Origin: a virus
DNA: 64,000 nt
Strand: one strand, 5' to 3'
Virus record (IMG/VR): IMGVR_UViG_3300017991_000064
Location: 42,875-106,874 of that record
Positions within the stretch are counted from its first letter, which is position 1, and each line of letters starts with the position of its first letter. Positions 24,201-32,342 of this stretch are shown here, one piece after another. Both the position numbers and the translations under genes were made by a program. The notes beneath the pieces were generated by a model, which saw only the letters and a list, made by a program, of their open reading frames with translations, searched no databases and was not told where the DNA came from.

Positions 24201-26705
24201 AACAGGAACCTCAGCTGTATCGGCTTTATCAATATCAAGCTGGTCGATTGCTGCTTTAACATTGGCCCCGGTAACTGTTCCACTGTATACAACCCTTGAA
24301 GCATCATCCACATAGGTTGTAGCAGAGGGGGTTCCACCTGACAGGCTAGAACTTGCATCCAGATAGAGATTTGCCGGAGTAGTACAGTGAATCTCCGATT
24401 TGTCAAAACCATAGATTGTAGCACTTCCGTCATTTAGAGTCAGTGCTTTTGTACCGCCCCATTTCTTGACATTATGGCAAACAACTATACACTCATGTCC
24501 ACCACAAGAAATAGCATTACCATTAGCACTAGCACCACCTGTGATATATCCTACATTACTTAATTCAATGTAATTATCACCTGATGCAGTATACAAAGAA
24601 CCAGAGGTACTATTACGGCAGTAGATAATGAGGTTTTCAAACTTAACATTATCACCATACCATGCTCCGGCTCCATTAGACCAGAACAAAGTAGTTCCAA
24701 CTACAGTATCGCTTAATACCCCTCTGAAAGTAATGTTTGAAACATCCTTTGAAGCAGGAGTAAAAGCAATCTGTCCACTACAAACTATTGTTCCACCGCC
24801 CTTAGAAGCAACATAATCAATAGCATTGTGGATATTGGAATAATCAGCACCAGAAGAAGCACAGGTAACTGTTACATTGGTTTTGGAAGCATCAGGAATA
24901 GAACCGATACTAGCCCCACTGTCCTTGATGTTACCCGAACCATCAATTGTAACTACATTGTTCTCAGTGCCTCCACTGATGATATCTGCTTTATCATCCA
25001 GCAAATTGTCTGTTTCAGTCTGAGTGTATATCTCAGTGCTGTTGTATGAATAATCATCAATGATTGTTTCAACCTCTGATGTGTTTGTCCCGCTGGCTAC
25101 ACTACTGTTCTGCCATTCTCCCGCCCCATCATTCCAGACAAGAGCCTGACCATCTGTGGGGGAACCAGCATTGACATCGGACAGATCATCGAGGACTGCT
25201 GATGTATCCAGTTTCCCGGAAAGTTCAGTGCTGATTTTATCGGATGACCAGACCTCTGCAACATCAGTAGTACTGTCATCAAGTTCACGGGGTCTGTAGT
25301 TTTCCCCCAGTGTGCCGGAGTTCAAAAGGGTCAGACTGCCACGGGGGAGGTGCTGAACAAAGTTCACACCATAATGCGCCCCCCAACTCGGTTTTGATCC
25401 TGCATCATCCCAGTCAACAGTAATGTCACCGGAAGATTCAGAACCCTCATACCAGATACCAGCCGTCTGCTCATAGAGCATATCGCCTGTTATGTAGGTA
25501 TTCTGGTAATCAATTCCATTTACAATATTGGAATGGATTGATTTTGAACCCCCAAGGCGGCAGTCCATAAACTGAAGCTCATTACCGCCCAGACTTGTTC
25601 CAGCTATACCTTGAATAAGAACACCGTATTCTCCGGCATCAGTGGACTGAATGGAAAAGCCCTTGATCTTCATATCCCACGGTTCTGGGTCAACACCGTT
25701 GTCGGCTATGATAAGGGCATTACCAGCATAATGCCACTGAGAAACACCTTGACCGTATCCAATCAAATGAATCCCCGCCATGTCCACAGTAACCTGTTCG
25801 GTAAATTTTCCGAGAATATCAATAACCACCGGGTCAATGGCTGTAGGTGTCATTGTTTCAGCGACAGAATAAGCATGAGCGATAGTAAGGAAAGGATCAA
25901 TTTCAGAACCTGTTCCAGCATCACTACCGTCTATCCGTACATACAGAACTCGGTGTGCTTCTTTTACCACATCAATAATCGAATCAATTTCAGATTCAGA
26001 ATAAGCATATGCTTCAATGGTTGCATCAGTTTCTGCTTTGGTATAAGCTACACCAACATCTGCTTTACCCGAAAGAAGTGAATCAACTTCACCACTATTG
26101 TAAAGGTCACTCTTTGTATAATAATCAGAAGCACCAAAACCTGAATCGGAAGCATCACCACCTGCGGTAAGTCCAACAAAGTTACCGGGAACTGGCCCCG
26201 TAACCTGATTCATCTTGCCAGTAATCTCAATATCAAGATCAGTAATATTGACCTCAACATTGTCATCCTTAAAAAAGAGTTTTCCAGTAACGGGATCAAA
26301 CCATGCTAAAGCTGAAGTTGTGCCAATCTCAACCGTATTAGCTTTCAGGGTATGACATTCGACTGTAGTTACCGCTGATAACTTTTGACATTCCAGAGTG
26401 CCGAGATTAGTAATAGCAAGACCATCAAAATCCCAGTCAGCAGTAGGTTCGTGCGTACCATCCCTGCGAGTATAGTCGCTAAGGTCAACTTCAACTGTTA
26501 CCCCAGAGATATCAGTAACATAAAGGTGTTCGACCTCTATTGTACCGAAAACATTTGCTTCTCTAGTTCCTTCCCGAATAAGCCTATCAGTTGGCATAGA
26601 GTCAACATCTATTCTAGTCCCTGGTATTGGTACCAGACAGAAAGCACTCTGTATAGTTACCAGGAGGAACAGGAAAGCAAGCCATAAAATTTTTCCACGT
26701 GTCAT
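21231..26705 (-). CDS. Giant tail fibre/spike 2 with signal peptide and four beta-helix modules
   Basis: An 1824-residue fibre. The N-terminus (MTRGKILWLAFLFLLVTIQSAFC) is a clear signal peptide-like segment. The body alternates spacer modules (YTKAETD..., LNDLDDVNVSSPSDGESLVW) with four pectate-lyase-like beta-helix modules starting near residues 255 (VRIDGSDAGTGSEIDPF), 612 (SGADYSNIHNAIDYVASKGG), 880 (YIAPNGNDTTGDGSFSNPW) and 1205 (WVDGNRTDSYTEDGSERFPW). Each opens with the G(N/S)D..(T/G)GS...P(W/F).T pattern typical of single-stranded right-handed beta helices in polysaccharide-binding or degrading tailspikes. Catalytic residues cannot be assigned. The C-terminus is a short beta domain ending YYSYDENL. 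The start has AAGGAGG. It is 11 bases from fibre 1 and likely co-transcribed. Confidence 0.82.
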   Translation of the reverse strand: MTRGKILWLAFLFLLVTIQSAFCLVPIPGTRIDVDSMPTDRLIREGTREANVFGTIEVEHLYVTDISGVTVEVDLSDYTRRDGTHEPTADWDFDGLAITNLGTLECQKLSAVTTVECHTLKANTVEIGTTSALAWFDPVTGKLFFKDDNVEVNITDLDIEITGKMNQVTGPVPGNFVGLTAGGDASDSGFGASDYYTKSDLYNSGEVDSLLSGKADVGVAYTKAETDATIEAYAYSESEIDSIIDVVKEAHRVLYVRIDGSDAGTGSEIDPFLTIAHAYSVAETMTPTAIDPVVIDILGKFTEQVTVDMAGIHLIGYGQGVSQWHYAGNALIIADNGVDPEPWDMKIKGFSIQSTDAGEYGVLIQGIAGTSLGGNELQFMDCRLGGSKSIHSNIVNGIDYQNTYITGDMLYEQTAGIWYEGSESSGDITVDWDDAGSKPSWGAHYGVNFVQHLPRGSLTLLNSGTLGENYRPRELDDSTTDVAEVWSSDKISTELSGKLDTSAVLDDLSDVNAGSPTDGQALVWNDGAGEWQNSSVASGTNTSEVETIIDDYSYNSTEIYTQTETDNLLDDKADIISGGTENNVVTIDGSGNIKDSGASIGSIPDASKTNVTVTCASSGADYSNIHNAIDYVASKGGGTIVCSGQIAFTPASKDVSNITFRGVLSDTVVGTTLFWSNGAGAWYGDNVKFENLIIYCRNSTSGSLYTASGDNYIELSNVGYITGGASANGNAISCGGHECIVVCHNVKKWGGTKALTLNDGSATIYGFDKSEIHCTTPANLYLDASSSLSGGTPSATTYVDDASRVVYSGTVTGANVKAAIDQLDIDKADTAEVPVNLNDLDDVNVSSPSDGESLVWNDSESEWTSEAISMDTSFYRTYYIAPNGNDTTGDGSFSNPWATPGKLWTEIGQAGSAAEYQQRFKAIFAPGEYTLTGSEIVPYRSIQHIVGGVTFTGNVTQEIAAEYEYGVSSGTFRAVPSFNGIAFGNGTHPSKQSGFTIDGNLHLQVESGKTGSTTHDRILTHTRITGDFSEESGTGTSVIYMKDSSVSGSVTGSSFYWQQVKGCRFMGPDFDASTIVSIRDCQFSSDEWGANNTVEIECNNFDTTYAVGNFTDCFFRKTEINLSAPKTCTMDDVSAKWFADNGAITGAALTITKLVDLDLNDLGDVSFTSLQQDQVMYWDAVSSEWKNTDISNLITDTYEVTRVQWVDGNRTDSYTEDGSERFPWKTIQGALSNITQPSSGATELAQRDVILIYAGRYDESLSVGINISVSLIGIGPVVLGDGVGTYYASTTPRDITINFDDTQDYGERRQTFYIGTLTPSTTSTTHPSYGCGFIVSGDINWSGGASSSKEFHANQLKVIGDMDGSGNAGNLNMFLRDCMFDAAFDMDASAGNLLEAQNCEFDETIEVASYGRLVQCEISNGIDGTFTDYIPPGGLIDCKWKGGNISGSGGHPMDSETYSSFLDNGGTFTGGGTVTLLSKTAIEAVIADASIDDLGDVNVGSATDGQMMAWNDSASEWENVDAPSGKTTSEIEGIIDDYSYNSTEVYTKTEIDNRVLNDLSNVNVSTPSDGESLVWDDGAGEWTSETVTGAGDMLKAQYDKNDNGISDSAEVVYDGVNNSTAAEIRTHLDNDVILDASDVETVIDAYSYNSTEIYTKSETDSTIEAYTYSQAVIDGKIRTDAEIEGIIDDYSYNSTEVYTKAETDSTIETFAAAITLADLNDVSILGVASDEILIRNNSNQWIARKIPKIVNGWTLEVGVNGVTNYPCDADASRKMEGIPWVTVDDTIQYYPSDFTISGDKHNVVITGLSGGEAITIYYSYDENL
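21664..21704 (-). repeat. 41-base segment shared with fibre 1
   Basis: Identical to 19421-19461. Both flanks are also similar but diverged, so this marks a homologous module exchanged or duplicated between the two fibre genes. Confidence 0.85.
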
Positions 26706-26725
26706 AATATTTCTTCCTCCTTACA

Positions 26726-27148
26726 TTACTTCTTGTAAAGCACTATTACGTTCTGACCAGCAGTTAATGCCGGAGTAAATGTAATAGTGGGGTTTGGGGA
26801 AGCAGCTTTGTCTATAGTGTATACACCAGTGAGAGGTTGTACTGTGCCTCCTATCTCCCATACAATAGCCCTATTCTCATGCGGGGTTCCATCCGTTAGT
26901 GGATAGGTAGCACTACCATCACCATTAACTTCACAGAATCCCATTCCGTGGCCGGGAATAGCAGCAGCCAGCCCCAACCGTACTGAACCATCACTTTCAT
27001 CAACTATCTTCCCTAGTATCTCATCTAGGTTTGTCTTCTCACCAATATCACCATCGGGTAATGGAGTATCAGTGAACTTAACTGTTAGATTCCTGTTGGC
27101 TACTAAGTAAATAAACTTGAGTAGCTTATCAAGAGCCCATTTGCTCAT
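26726..27148 (-). CDS. Small virion-associated protein, paralog of 27260 gene (N-terminal motif)
   Basis: A 140-residue protein. The first 60 residues contain IGEKTNLDEILGKIVDE followed by VRLGLAAA, closely matching IGESTNLDEFLRLAHDE...LRVNL in the neighbour at 27260. The C-terminal half is a small beta domain (VWEIGGTVQPLTGVYTIDKA, then TITFTPALTAGQNVIVLYKK) like a fibre or decoration module. It lies directly before the giant fibre genes, so it may be a fibre-base, adaptor or short-fibre subunit (inference). No other family is recognised. The GGGAGG SD is good. Confidence 0.6.
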   Translation of the reverse strand: MSKWALDKLLKFIYLVANRNLTVKFTDTPLPDGDIGEKTNLDEILGKIVDESDGSVRLGLAAAIPGHGMGFCEVNGDGSATYPLTDGTPHENRAIVWEIGGTVQPLTGVYTIDKAASPNPTITFTPALTAGQNVIVLYKK

Positions 27149-27218
27149 GTATTCCTCCCATGAAATTTATCGTTTGAAAATCTTTATTGGCATCGAGTAT
27201 TGCAGATTTCGTTAGATA

Positions 27219-27246
27219 GGGGTTGGCCTGAGATTAGACCAACCCC
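27219..27246 (-). terminator. Terminator hairpin after 27260 gene
   Basis: A perfect eight-base-pair stem (GGGGTTGG with CCAACCCC) with a 12-base loop starting TCTAAT on the - strand lies 13 bases beyond the stop of the small gene at 27260. It is followed by TATCTAAC rather than a T-run. It resembles the hairpin after giant fibre 1 in having GGTCTAAT after the first arm. Confidence 0.65.
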
Positions 27247-27259
27247 ATTGATCGATCTC

Positions 27260-27601
27260 TTAGGTTAGTTGAACTTTTCTTTGATCACCGGAAGCCAGCC
27301 TGGTGACCAACCAGAGAGCATCGGCCCCTGAAGTATCATACCACAGGACGGATTGTCCATCAACAGCAAGAGTGGGTTCAGCAGCAGCAGACACGAGAGG
27401 AGGAACCATAGCAGCGCTACCTTTAAGATTCACCCTCAGAGCATGGTTACCCTCATCATGAGCCAACCTCAGAAATTCATCGAGGTTGGTAGATTCACCG
27501 ATAGCATCCACCGATGCAGCAGCACCATCAGCTACCACGTTAATCGCACCCTTGGTCTGATCGAACACATCCAGTAAGATCGAGTCAGCAGTTCTTCCCA
27601 T
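27260..27601 (-). CDS. Small virion-associated protein, paralog of 26726 gene
   Basis: A 113-residue protein sharing the IGExTNLDExL segment with its neighbour at 26726. The N-terminus (GRTADSILLDVFDQTKGAINVV) is helical, and the C-terminal 45 residues form strands (VDGQSVLWYDTSGADALWLVTRL), suggestive of a small fibre-accessory or decoration domain. AGGAGG with the same AAAAGAAA spacer as the sheath gene leader precedes the ATG, suggesting strong expression. It stands alone between the longest gap of the window and a hairpin terminator, which suggests its own transcript. Confidence 0.6.
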   Translation of the reverse strand: MGRTADSILLDVFDQTKGAINVVADGAAASVDAIGESTNLDEFLRLAHDEGNHALRVNLKGSAAMVPPLVSAAAEPTLAVDGQSVLWYDTSGADALWLVTRLASGDQRKVQLT

Positions 27602-27783
27602 TTTCTTTTACCTCCTGTTTTGATCATTAAAATGATCTTTAATTATTAGATATAATAGTGACAATACCAACATCACCCATGCTGATGTTAAAGGTGTATT
27701 AAAACTTACCTGAATAAGATGAAAGAGGAAAGTAAGCATTAGATGAAAGTATCCTTAGATTCCACCCATGTTTACAAATGTCT
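27602..27783 (-). promoter_or_regulatory. Longest intergenic gap: palindrome and hairpin, possible promoter region
   Basis: This 182-base gap holds a 16-base palindrome (GATCATT-AA-AATGATC, 27622-27637) about 20 bases upstream of the ATG at 27601, close to the SD. It also holds a seven-base-pair hairpin (AACATCA/TGATGTT, 27669-27689) and AT-rich sequence between them. The hairpin may end the upstream DUF2793-like fibre transcript and the rest may hold a promoter or operator for the small paralog genes. No consensus promoter is convincing. Confidence 0.35.
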
Positions 27784-30700
27784 CTAGATATTGTCTTCAA
27801 TTTTCTTTAGTTTCAGAGGATAAATGTTATTGTTCTCCTTATCCAAGAAGAGAATCTGAAGACCTAACTCAGTAGTTTTCACTACCTTCATGTATCCATT
27901 TGCTACATCCGTAAGGTCAGTCCCGGAGATGATCTGGATAGACATAATGGTGCCATCCGGATTAGTTATCCAAAGTTGTACGTTACCTGTAACACCGTCA
28001 TTCACCAAGATGAAAATTCTACCATCAGCAACAGTTCCCCCAATAATGTTTGCTTTTATAGCAGTTATGGTAGAATTCAATTCTCCGCGATCACTAAATA
28101 CCATGAAGTCAAACACATGTGCAGATGCTACATCGAAGTGTAATTGTCTACTCTTATTCTCAAGACCTAAGTACCAGGTAGCAAATTCTGTACTCGGACT
28201 GGTACCACTATGTATAATGGCTACCTTAGCCACCGAAAGATCCCTAAGAGCAAGTCTAAGGCCGACCACTCTATAAAGATTAGCTGGAGTGGTGTCTGTA
28301 GAGTAGTTAGCACTTATGAACCTAACAAGAGAGTCTCCAACCAACCTATTCATAACATTCAGACTGTTACCCGTAACATCACCACCTGTAAGGTCATAAG
28401 AATCTATTAGATACTCTAAGGAATCTACAGACGCTAAAGCAACAGTGGTCTTGAAGGAAAAGTCATATAAGTAAACCATCCAATGATCTACCCCAATAGC
28501 TTCAGCATTCAAACTGACCCAGCTAAAGATCAAATTACCCTCTTGGCTCATTACCTTCAAACCATCAACCGAACCACTTGTAGCTACACCATTCCACCAG
28601 GTTACCGTCTTCACAATTGATTGAGACAATGAGAGGGTTCCCATATCTACAGCCAGGGCTCTCATTTTATAATCTGTCCCAGTTAAACCCCCCATTAAGA
28701 GGTACATATTATTAGCTACGAAGATAGCATCACTAAGTTCCACATTTGATAATGCCTCAATAACAAATGATTCGGTCGATGATAAGGTTCCTGAATCAAT
28801 GTCAATAATATGAGCATAGAGAGTATTGGTATCGAATTTGAAGAGGATCACATAGTTCTGATACCAACCATACTTGTCAGATATATTTGTATCCCCCGTA
28901 TCTATATCATCAACCAGTGACATATCCTTATCATACAGATAAAGATGCCCATTAGCCTTATTTAGAACCATGATATACTCTGGGTGGTCTAAGAATCTGA
29001 TATCAGTACCTGCAAAGGATACAGCAGACCCCAATATGGGATAATATTGTCCATTACAGATGTCCATTGTTGATTTCAAAGGTTCATCGATATATTTCAT
29101 CCTACCCAATAGAGTATCTGAAGTAACTACTCCTAGATGACCTATGCTTGGTACCATGAGTAGAGTATCATCCACTAAGCTACCAGAGGGAGATTCTGAC
29201 TTTACATAGTCAAGTTGATTAACCAAGACATCATATTGAGCATGACTATGTAAAGCATCAGCAGAACTACCACCAACAAGAGTAGCAAACTGTGTTCTCT
29301 GGATAGCCGTCAATTCCCACCGCTTTAGGAAAGATGGTGTTGTTTGTACTATGTATAGATCCCAGTCATCAACTGAAGCAGAGCCCATCATTGACAGAAC
29401 CAGGACTGGTACATCATCCAAAGCTTCGAATACCCAACCGCTAGCAGTATCGGTAGCAATCTGTTGTGGATAACTTGCCCAGGCACCAGTGGGAGAATCA
29501 AGGATCAAATATCTTTTATCATCCCCGGCAGGTGTAGGTGGAGTATTTGAAGCATCGTAAACTGGAAGAATCATTGGCATCTTGAGGAATGACTCAAGGT
29601 TCTTAGCGAAGTAGCCAGTAGAAGACTTAAACACCCAGTAACGATAGTTCTCTTGTTTAGTACTATCCATCTTTGATAGAACCAGAACAGGAACAGTATA
29701 CTGCTGGAACTGCCAACCTCCTGCGCCATCAATAGCAATCTCGCAAGGATGACCATTCCAATCTCCAGTAGGATTATCCAGAGTAAGATATCTTTTGTTA
29801 TCTGCTGCTGATACTGGAGGTGTATTTGAAGCGTCCTCAACAGCTTCTACAGTAGCAGGATTATCGCCAATGGCTGCTATGATTGCAGCATATTCCGCCG
29901 CTGTAATCTTTTTGTATGCAGATCCCTGTTGAACCTCATCCATCGTGACCAGTTCAGATACCTTCTGAGTATAACCTGATGGATTAGATTTGAAGATGTA
30001 GAATCTCCAATTTGTTTTGGTTGCTGTATTCTCTTTTGACAGAACCAGTGTATCATCTGTAAAGTCAAAGAATTCCCATCCACCAACAGCATCCTTTGCT
30101 ACCTGGTAAGCATGACCATTCCAATCTCCAGTAGGAGAATCAGAGCAGAGATAAAGTTTATTATCCTGGGCGGCAGCCGGGGGTGTATTAGAGATGTACT
30201 CCACTGGAGAGATACAAGGAACCTTCAATCCAAGATAGGTAGTAAGGTTCTTGTAAACTGTACCACTTATATGCCCATAGGTGGCACTATCTGAATCCAC
30301 CTCAATTGAAAGAGTGTCATTGTGCACCATCGTGGATCCAGCATTGAAGATTCCTGTCGCAGTCTGTACAGCCTTCATCTTTGGAGCGGGAGTTGGTTGA
30401 TCAGCATCCAGGTCCAGGAAGAAGGTAGCATGATCAAAGGAGTAGAAGGTCCAGGTAGAACTCCCATCGGATACAGCCAGTTCGTAATTGTGATTTAGAA
30501 ATGCTCCTGTGCCAGCACTTCCTACCATTATCCTTAATCCTGCAGCATGAGCTGGCGGTGTATTGGTAACATATGAAACCGGGAATACCATGGGGCCCAT
30601 GTTTCCAACGGCCTCAACTACACCACTATAGCGATCGATATCAGGTACGCTGTCAACCGACAATGGGCCGGTACTGATTGATGCCAGAATGATATCTGTT

Positions 30701-31041
30701 GCTACCAGTTCTCCGGATGTTACGGATAGAATGTCCATCCATTCATTGACCTGCGGTTTCCATTCAAACCGTGCTATAATGTATTCATCACCTGGGTCCG
30801 ATGTTACATCGTAGTTCAATGTGGTACTGATATTGATGAGCCCGGGATCCCCCGCCTTATCAAGTATAGCCACCTTGAAAGGAGGAACTCTTACATCAGA
30901 TCCACTCACAAAGGGAATTCCATCCCTTCCCAGAATCCCAGCATTTAGAACATGTTCGAATACATACTTGAGTACGTCACCTTTGTACTCAGATCCGTAT
31001 TTACCAAAAACTTTCTGACCAGCGATATTAGTAGCACCCAT
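27784..31041 (-). CDS. Baseplate-linked tail fibre with four DUF2793-like repeats
   Basis: A 1085-residue protein. After a roughly 150-residue N-terminal domain (probable baseplate attachment) come four repeats of about 100 residues, each starting (Y/D)xSNTPPx or YVTNTPPA. They continue with a variant of PTGDWNGH, then GGW.F and VLVLS, the hallmark pattern of DUF2793-type fibre domains. The last about 440 residues are rich in strands with repeating LYLYDKD/ILFKFDTNTLYAHI-type blades, resembling a beta-propeller. Together this suggests an elongated fibre with a possible glycan-binding head. It follows the tail-fibre-base gene and the P2-type I/J/W/V series, so it is likely a side or short fibre attached to the baseplate. 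An AGGAGG-type SD supports the start. Confidence 0.75.
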   Translation of the reverse strand: MGATNIAGQKVFGKYGSEYKGDVLKYVFEHVLNAGILGRDGIPFVSGSDVRVPPFKVAILDKAGDPGLINISTTLNYDVTSDPGDEYIIARFEWKPQVNEWMDILSVTSGELVATDIILASISTGPLSVDSVPDIDRYSGVVEAVGNMGPMVFPVSYVTNTPPAHAAGLRIMVGSAGTGAFLNHNYELAVSDGSSTWTFYSFDHATFFLDLDADQPTPAPKMKAVQTATGIFNAGSTMVHNDTLSIEVDSDSATYGHISGTVYKNLTTYLGLKVPCISPVEYISNTPPAAAQDNKLYLCSDSPTGDWNGHAYQVAKDAVGGWEFFDFTDDTLVLSKENTATKTNWRFYIFKSNPSGYTQKVSELVTMDEVQQGSAYKKITAAEYAAIIAAIGDNPATVEAVEDASNTPPVSAADNKRYLTLDNPTGDWNGHPCEIAIDGAGGWQFQQYTVPVLVLSKMDSTKQENYRYWVFKSSTGYFAKNLESFLKMPMILPVYDASNTPPTPAGDDKRYLILDSPTGAWASYPQQIATDTASGWVFEALDDVPVLVLSMMGSASVDDWDLYIVQTTPSFLKRWELTAIQRTQFATLVGGSSADALHSHAQYDVLVNQLDYVKSESPSGSLVDDTLLMVPSIGHLGVVTSDTLLGRMKYIDEPLKSTMDICNGQYYPILGSAVSFAGTDIRFLDHPEYIMVLNKANGHLYLYDKDMSLVDDIDTGDTNISDKYGWYQNYVILFKFDTNTLYAHIIDIDSGTLSSTESFVIEALSNVELSDAIFVANNMYLLMGGLTGTDYKMRALAVDMGTLSLSQSIVKTVTWWNGVATSGSVDGLKVMSQEGNLIFSWVSLNAEAIGVDHWMVYLYDFSFKTTVALASVDSLEYLIDSYDLTGGDVTGNSLNVMNRLVGDSLVRFISANYSTDTTPANLYRVVGLRLALRDLSVAKVAIIHSGTSPSTEFATWYLGLENKSRQLHFDVASAHVFDFMVFSDRGELNSTITAIKANIIGGTVADGRIFILVNDGVTGNVQLWITNPDGTIMSIQIISGTDLTDVANGYMKVVKTTELGLQILFLDKENNNIYPLKLKKIEDNI

Positions 31042-31066
31042 TTCCTATGCCTCCTTTATGTTCTTA

Positions 31067-31441
31067 TCAGAAATTGATCAGAAGTTGTATCCAGCCTTCA
31101 TTTGAATCTGTTTTAGCTATTGGATCAAAAACTCCATAACAAAACAAAATCCCGGTATCAGTGAATACACCGATCTCACTGATGGTGGAAGGATCTGGAA
31201 GTCCTGATATCTGTGGCAGATGACAGTAGAAACGAAGTACATTGAATGCGGGTTTCGTTAAAGTTAGATCTGTCTGATCCACAGCAATTGGGGTATTTAA
31301 TGCCGATTGTGTTTCATCTGGAACATAATTGAAACCACCAGTACCAACCAGGAACTTTGGGAAGTCCCAAGCCGAACCAGCAATCGCCTTATCCACCAGA
31401 TATTCACGACCATCATTGGTCCATACAGCTAAAACATCCAT
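31067..31441 (-). CDS. Tail fibre base protein, P2 gpH N-terminus/DUF3751-like (tentative)
   Basis: A 124-residue protein with the pattern of phage tail-fibre N-terminal domains: LTN-like opening (VWTNDGREYLVDKAIAG), a KFLVGTGGF strand, and a late ISEIGVFTDTGILFCYGVFD motif in which (E)IG(L/V)FD..G.L is characteristic. Here the domain stands alone rather than fused to a fibre. It follows the gpI-like gene, exactly where P2 gpH lies, so it probably adapts a fibre to the baseplate. The adjacent downstream gene is a large fibre. Confidence 0.65.
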   Translation of the reverse strand: MDVLAVWTNDGREYLVDKAIAGSAWDFPKFLVGTGGFNYVPDETQSALNTPIAVDQTDLTLTKPAFNVLRFYCHLPQISGLPDPSTISEIGVFTDTGILFCYGVFDPIAKTDSNEGWIQLLINF

Positions 31442-31460
31442 CTTCTTTTGCCTCCTGTAA

Positions 31461-32330
31461 TTATGTGAATGTCACTTCAATACCAACTCTTGTGGTACTT
31501 TGTTTGTCTGATTGGAAGCCCTGTACAGTATCTGTATGTACCCCCATATCAGCATAAAGAAATTGAGTAACCTGATCATACTCTAAGGTATATGTAAAAT
31601 CAGTGTTAGTAAAGCTCACTGATATTTCAGCGTAGGGAATGTCTGTATTTTCCCACTCTAACGGATCCTCATTTAATCTCTGTTCATTCTGCCACTTCCA
31701 ATGAATCCAAAGATACTGTAACCATTGAACAAAGATAGAAGCTGTAACGTTTGCCTGGTATGGTGGAATCACTACACCCCAGTAAGCCCCAGATATAACA
31801 TTCTTTGTAAAGGGATAGTAATAGTAGTCAATGAACTCTTTCAACCTAGCAAAGTCATCTGCCCAGTCATATTCATCCTTCGTAGATGTGGGATCAAAAA
31901 TGGGAATGACCAAGTAATCATTGGTTTCAATCGGATACAGGATAGGATTAATACCATAATTTCCAGCACCGTCTGTACGAAGTCTAATAACAAAAACACC
32001 TAGATGATACTCAAACAATTTGAAGATCTCGGTAAGAACTTTAGTTTTCGTCCCAATCAATCCATCCAATCTATAAAAACTTCCTGCTAGTCTTAACTTA
32101 TCATCAGTAGTAAGTTTAAGAGTGTAAGGTAATGCTCTCTCTTTATAGTACTGAATGAAGATTAGTTCTGCTAAGCGTTCCCGATAGAAGGTTGTATCTG
32201 GGGAAATGTTCTCAAAGAAATTTTGTATCTCCTCCGTAGCAAGAACCTCTTCCAACCCCTCGAACAATTGATACACAGAAGGATTGCGTTTGAGGTATTC
32301 TGGTATCAAATGTATTAGTTTCAAGTTCAT
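31461..32330 (-). CDS. Tail protein I-like baseplate protein
   Basis: A 289-residue protein. The N-terminal 70 residues (YLKRNPSVYQLFEGLEEVLATEEI, then YRERLAELIFIQYYKERALPY) are helical and acidic, as in P2/Mu gpI-type proteins that follow gpJ. The middle includes YWGVVIPPYQANVTASIFVQWLQ and the C-terminus is a strand-rich domain. Identification is mainly from gene order: it lies directly after the J/gp6-like wedge and before the fibre-base gene. It would sit at the baseplate periphery. Confidence 0.6.
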   Translation of the reverse strand: MNLKLIHLIPEYLKRNPSVYQLFEGLEEVLATEEIQNFFENISPDTTFYRERLAELIFIQYYKERALPYTLKLTTDDKLRLAGSFYRLDGLIGTKTKVLTEIFKLFEYHLGVFVIRLRTDGAGNYGINPILYPIETNDYLVIPIFDPTSTKDEYDWADDFARLKEFIDYYYYPFTKNVISGAYWGVVIPPYQANVTASIFVQWLQYLWIHWKWQNEQRLNEDPLEWENTDIPYAEISVSFTNTDFTYTLEYDQVTQFLYADMGVHTDTVQGFQSDKQSTTRVGIEVTFT

Positions 32331-32342
32331 TGAGTTACTCCC

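Noticed and set aside
25611-26081. 156-residue + strand reading frame antisense to giant fibre 2
   Set aside because: Composition is that of a mirror of the repetitive fibre codons, with no SD and no context; the - strand gene is clear.
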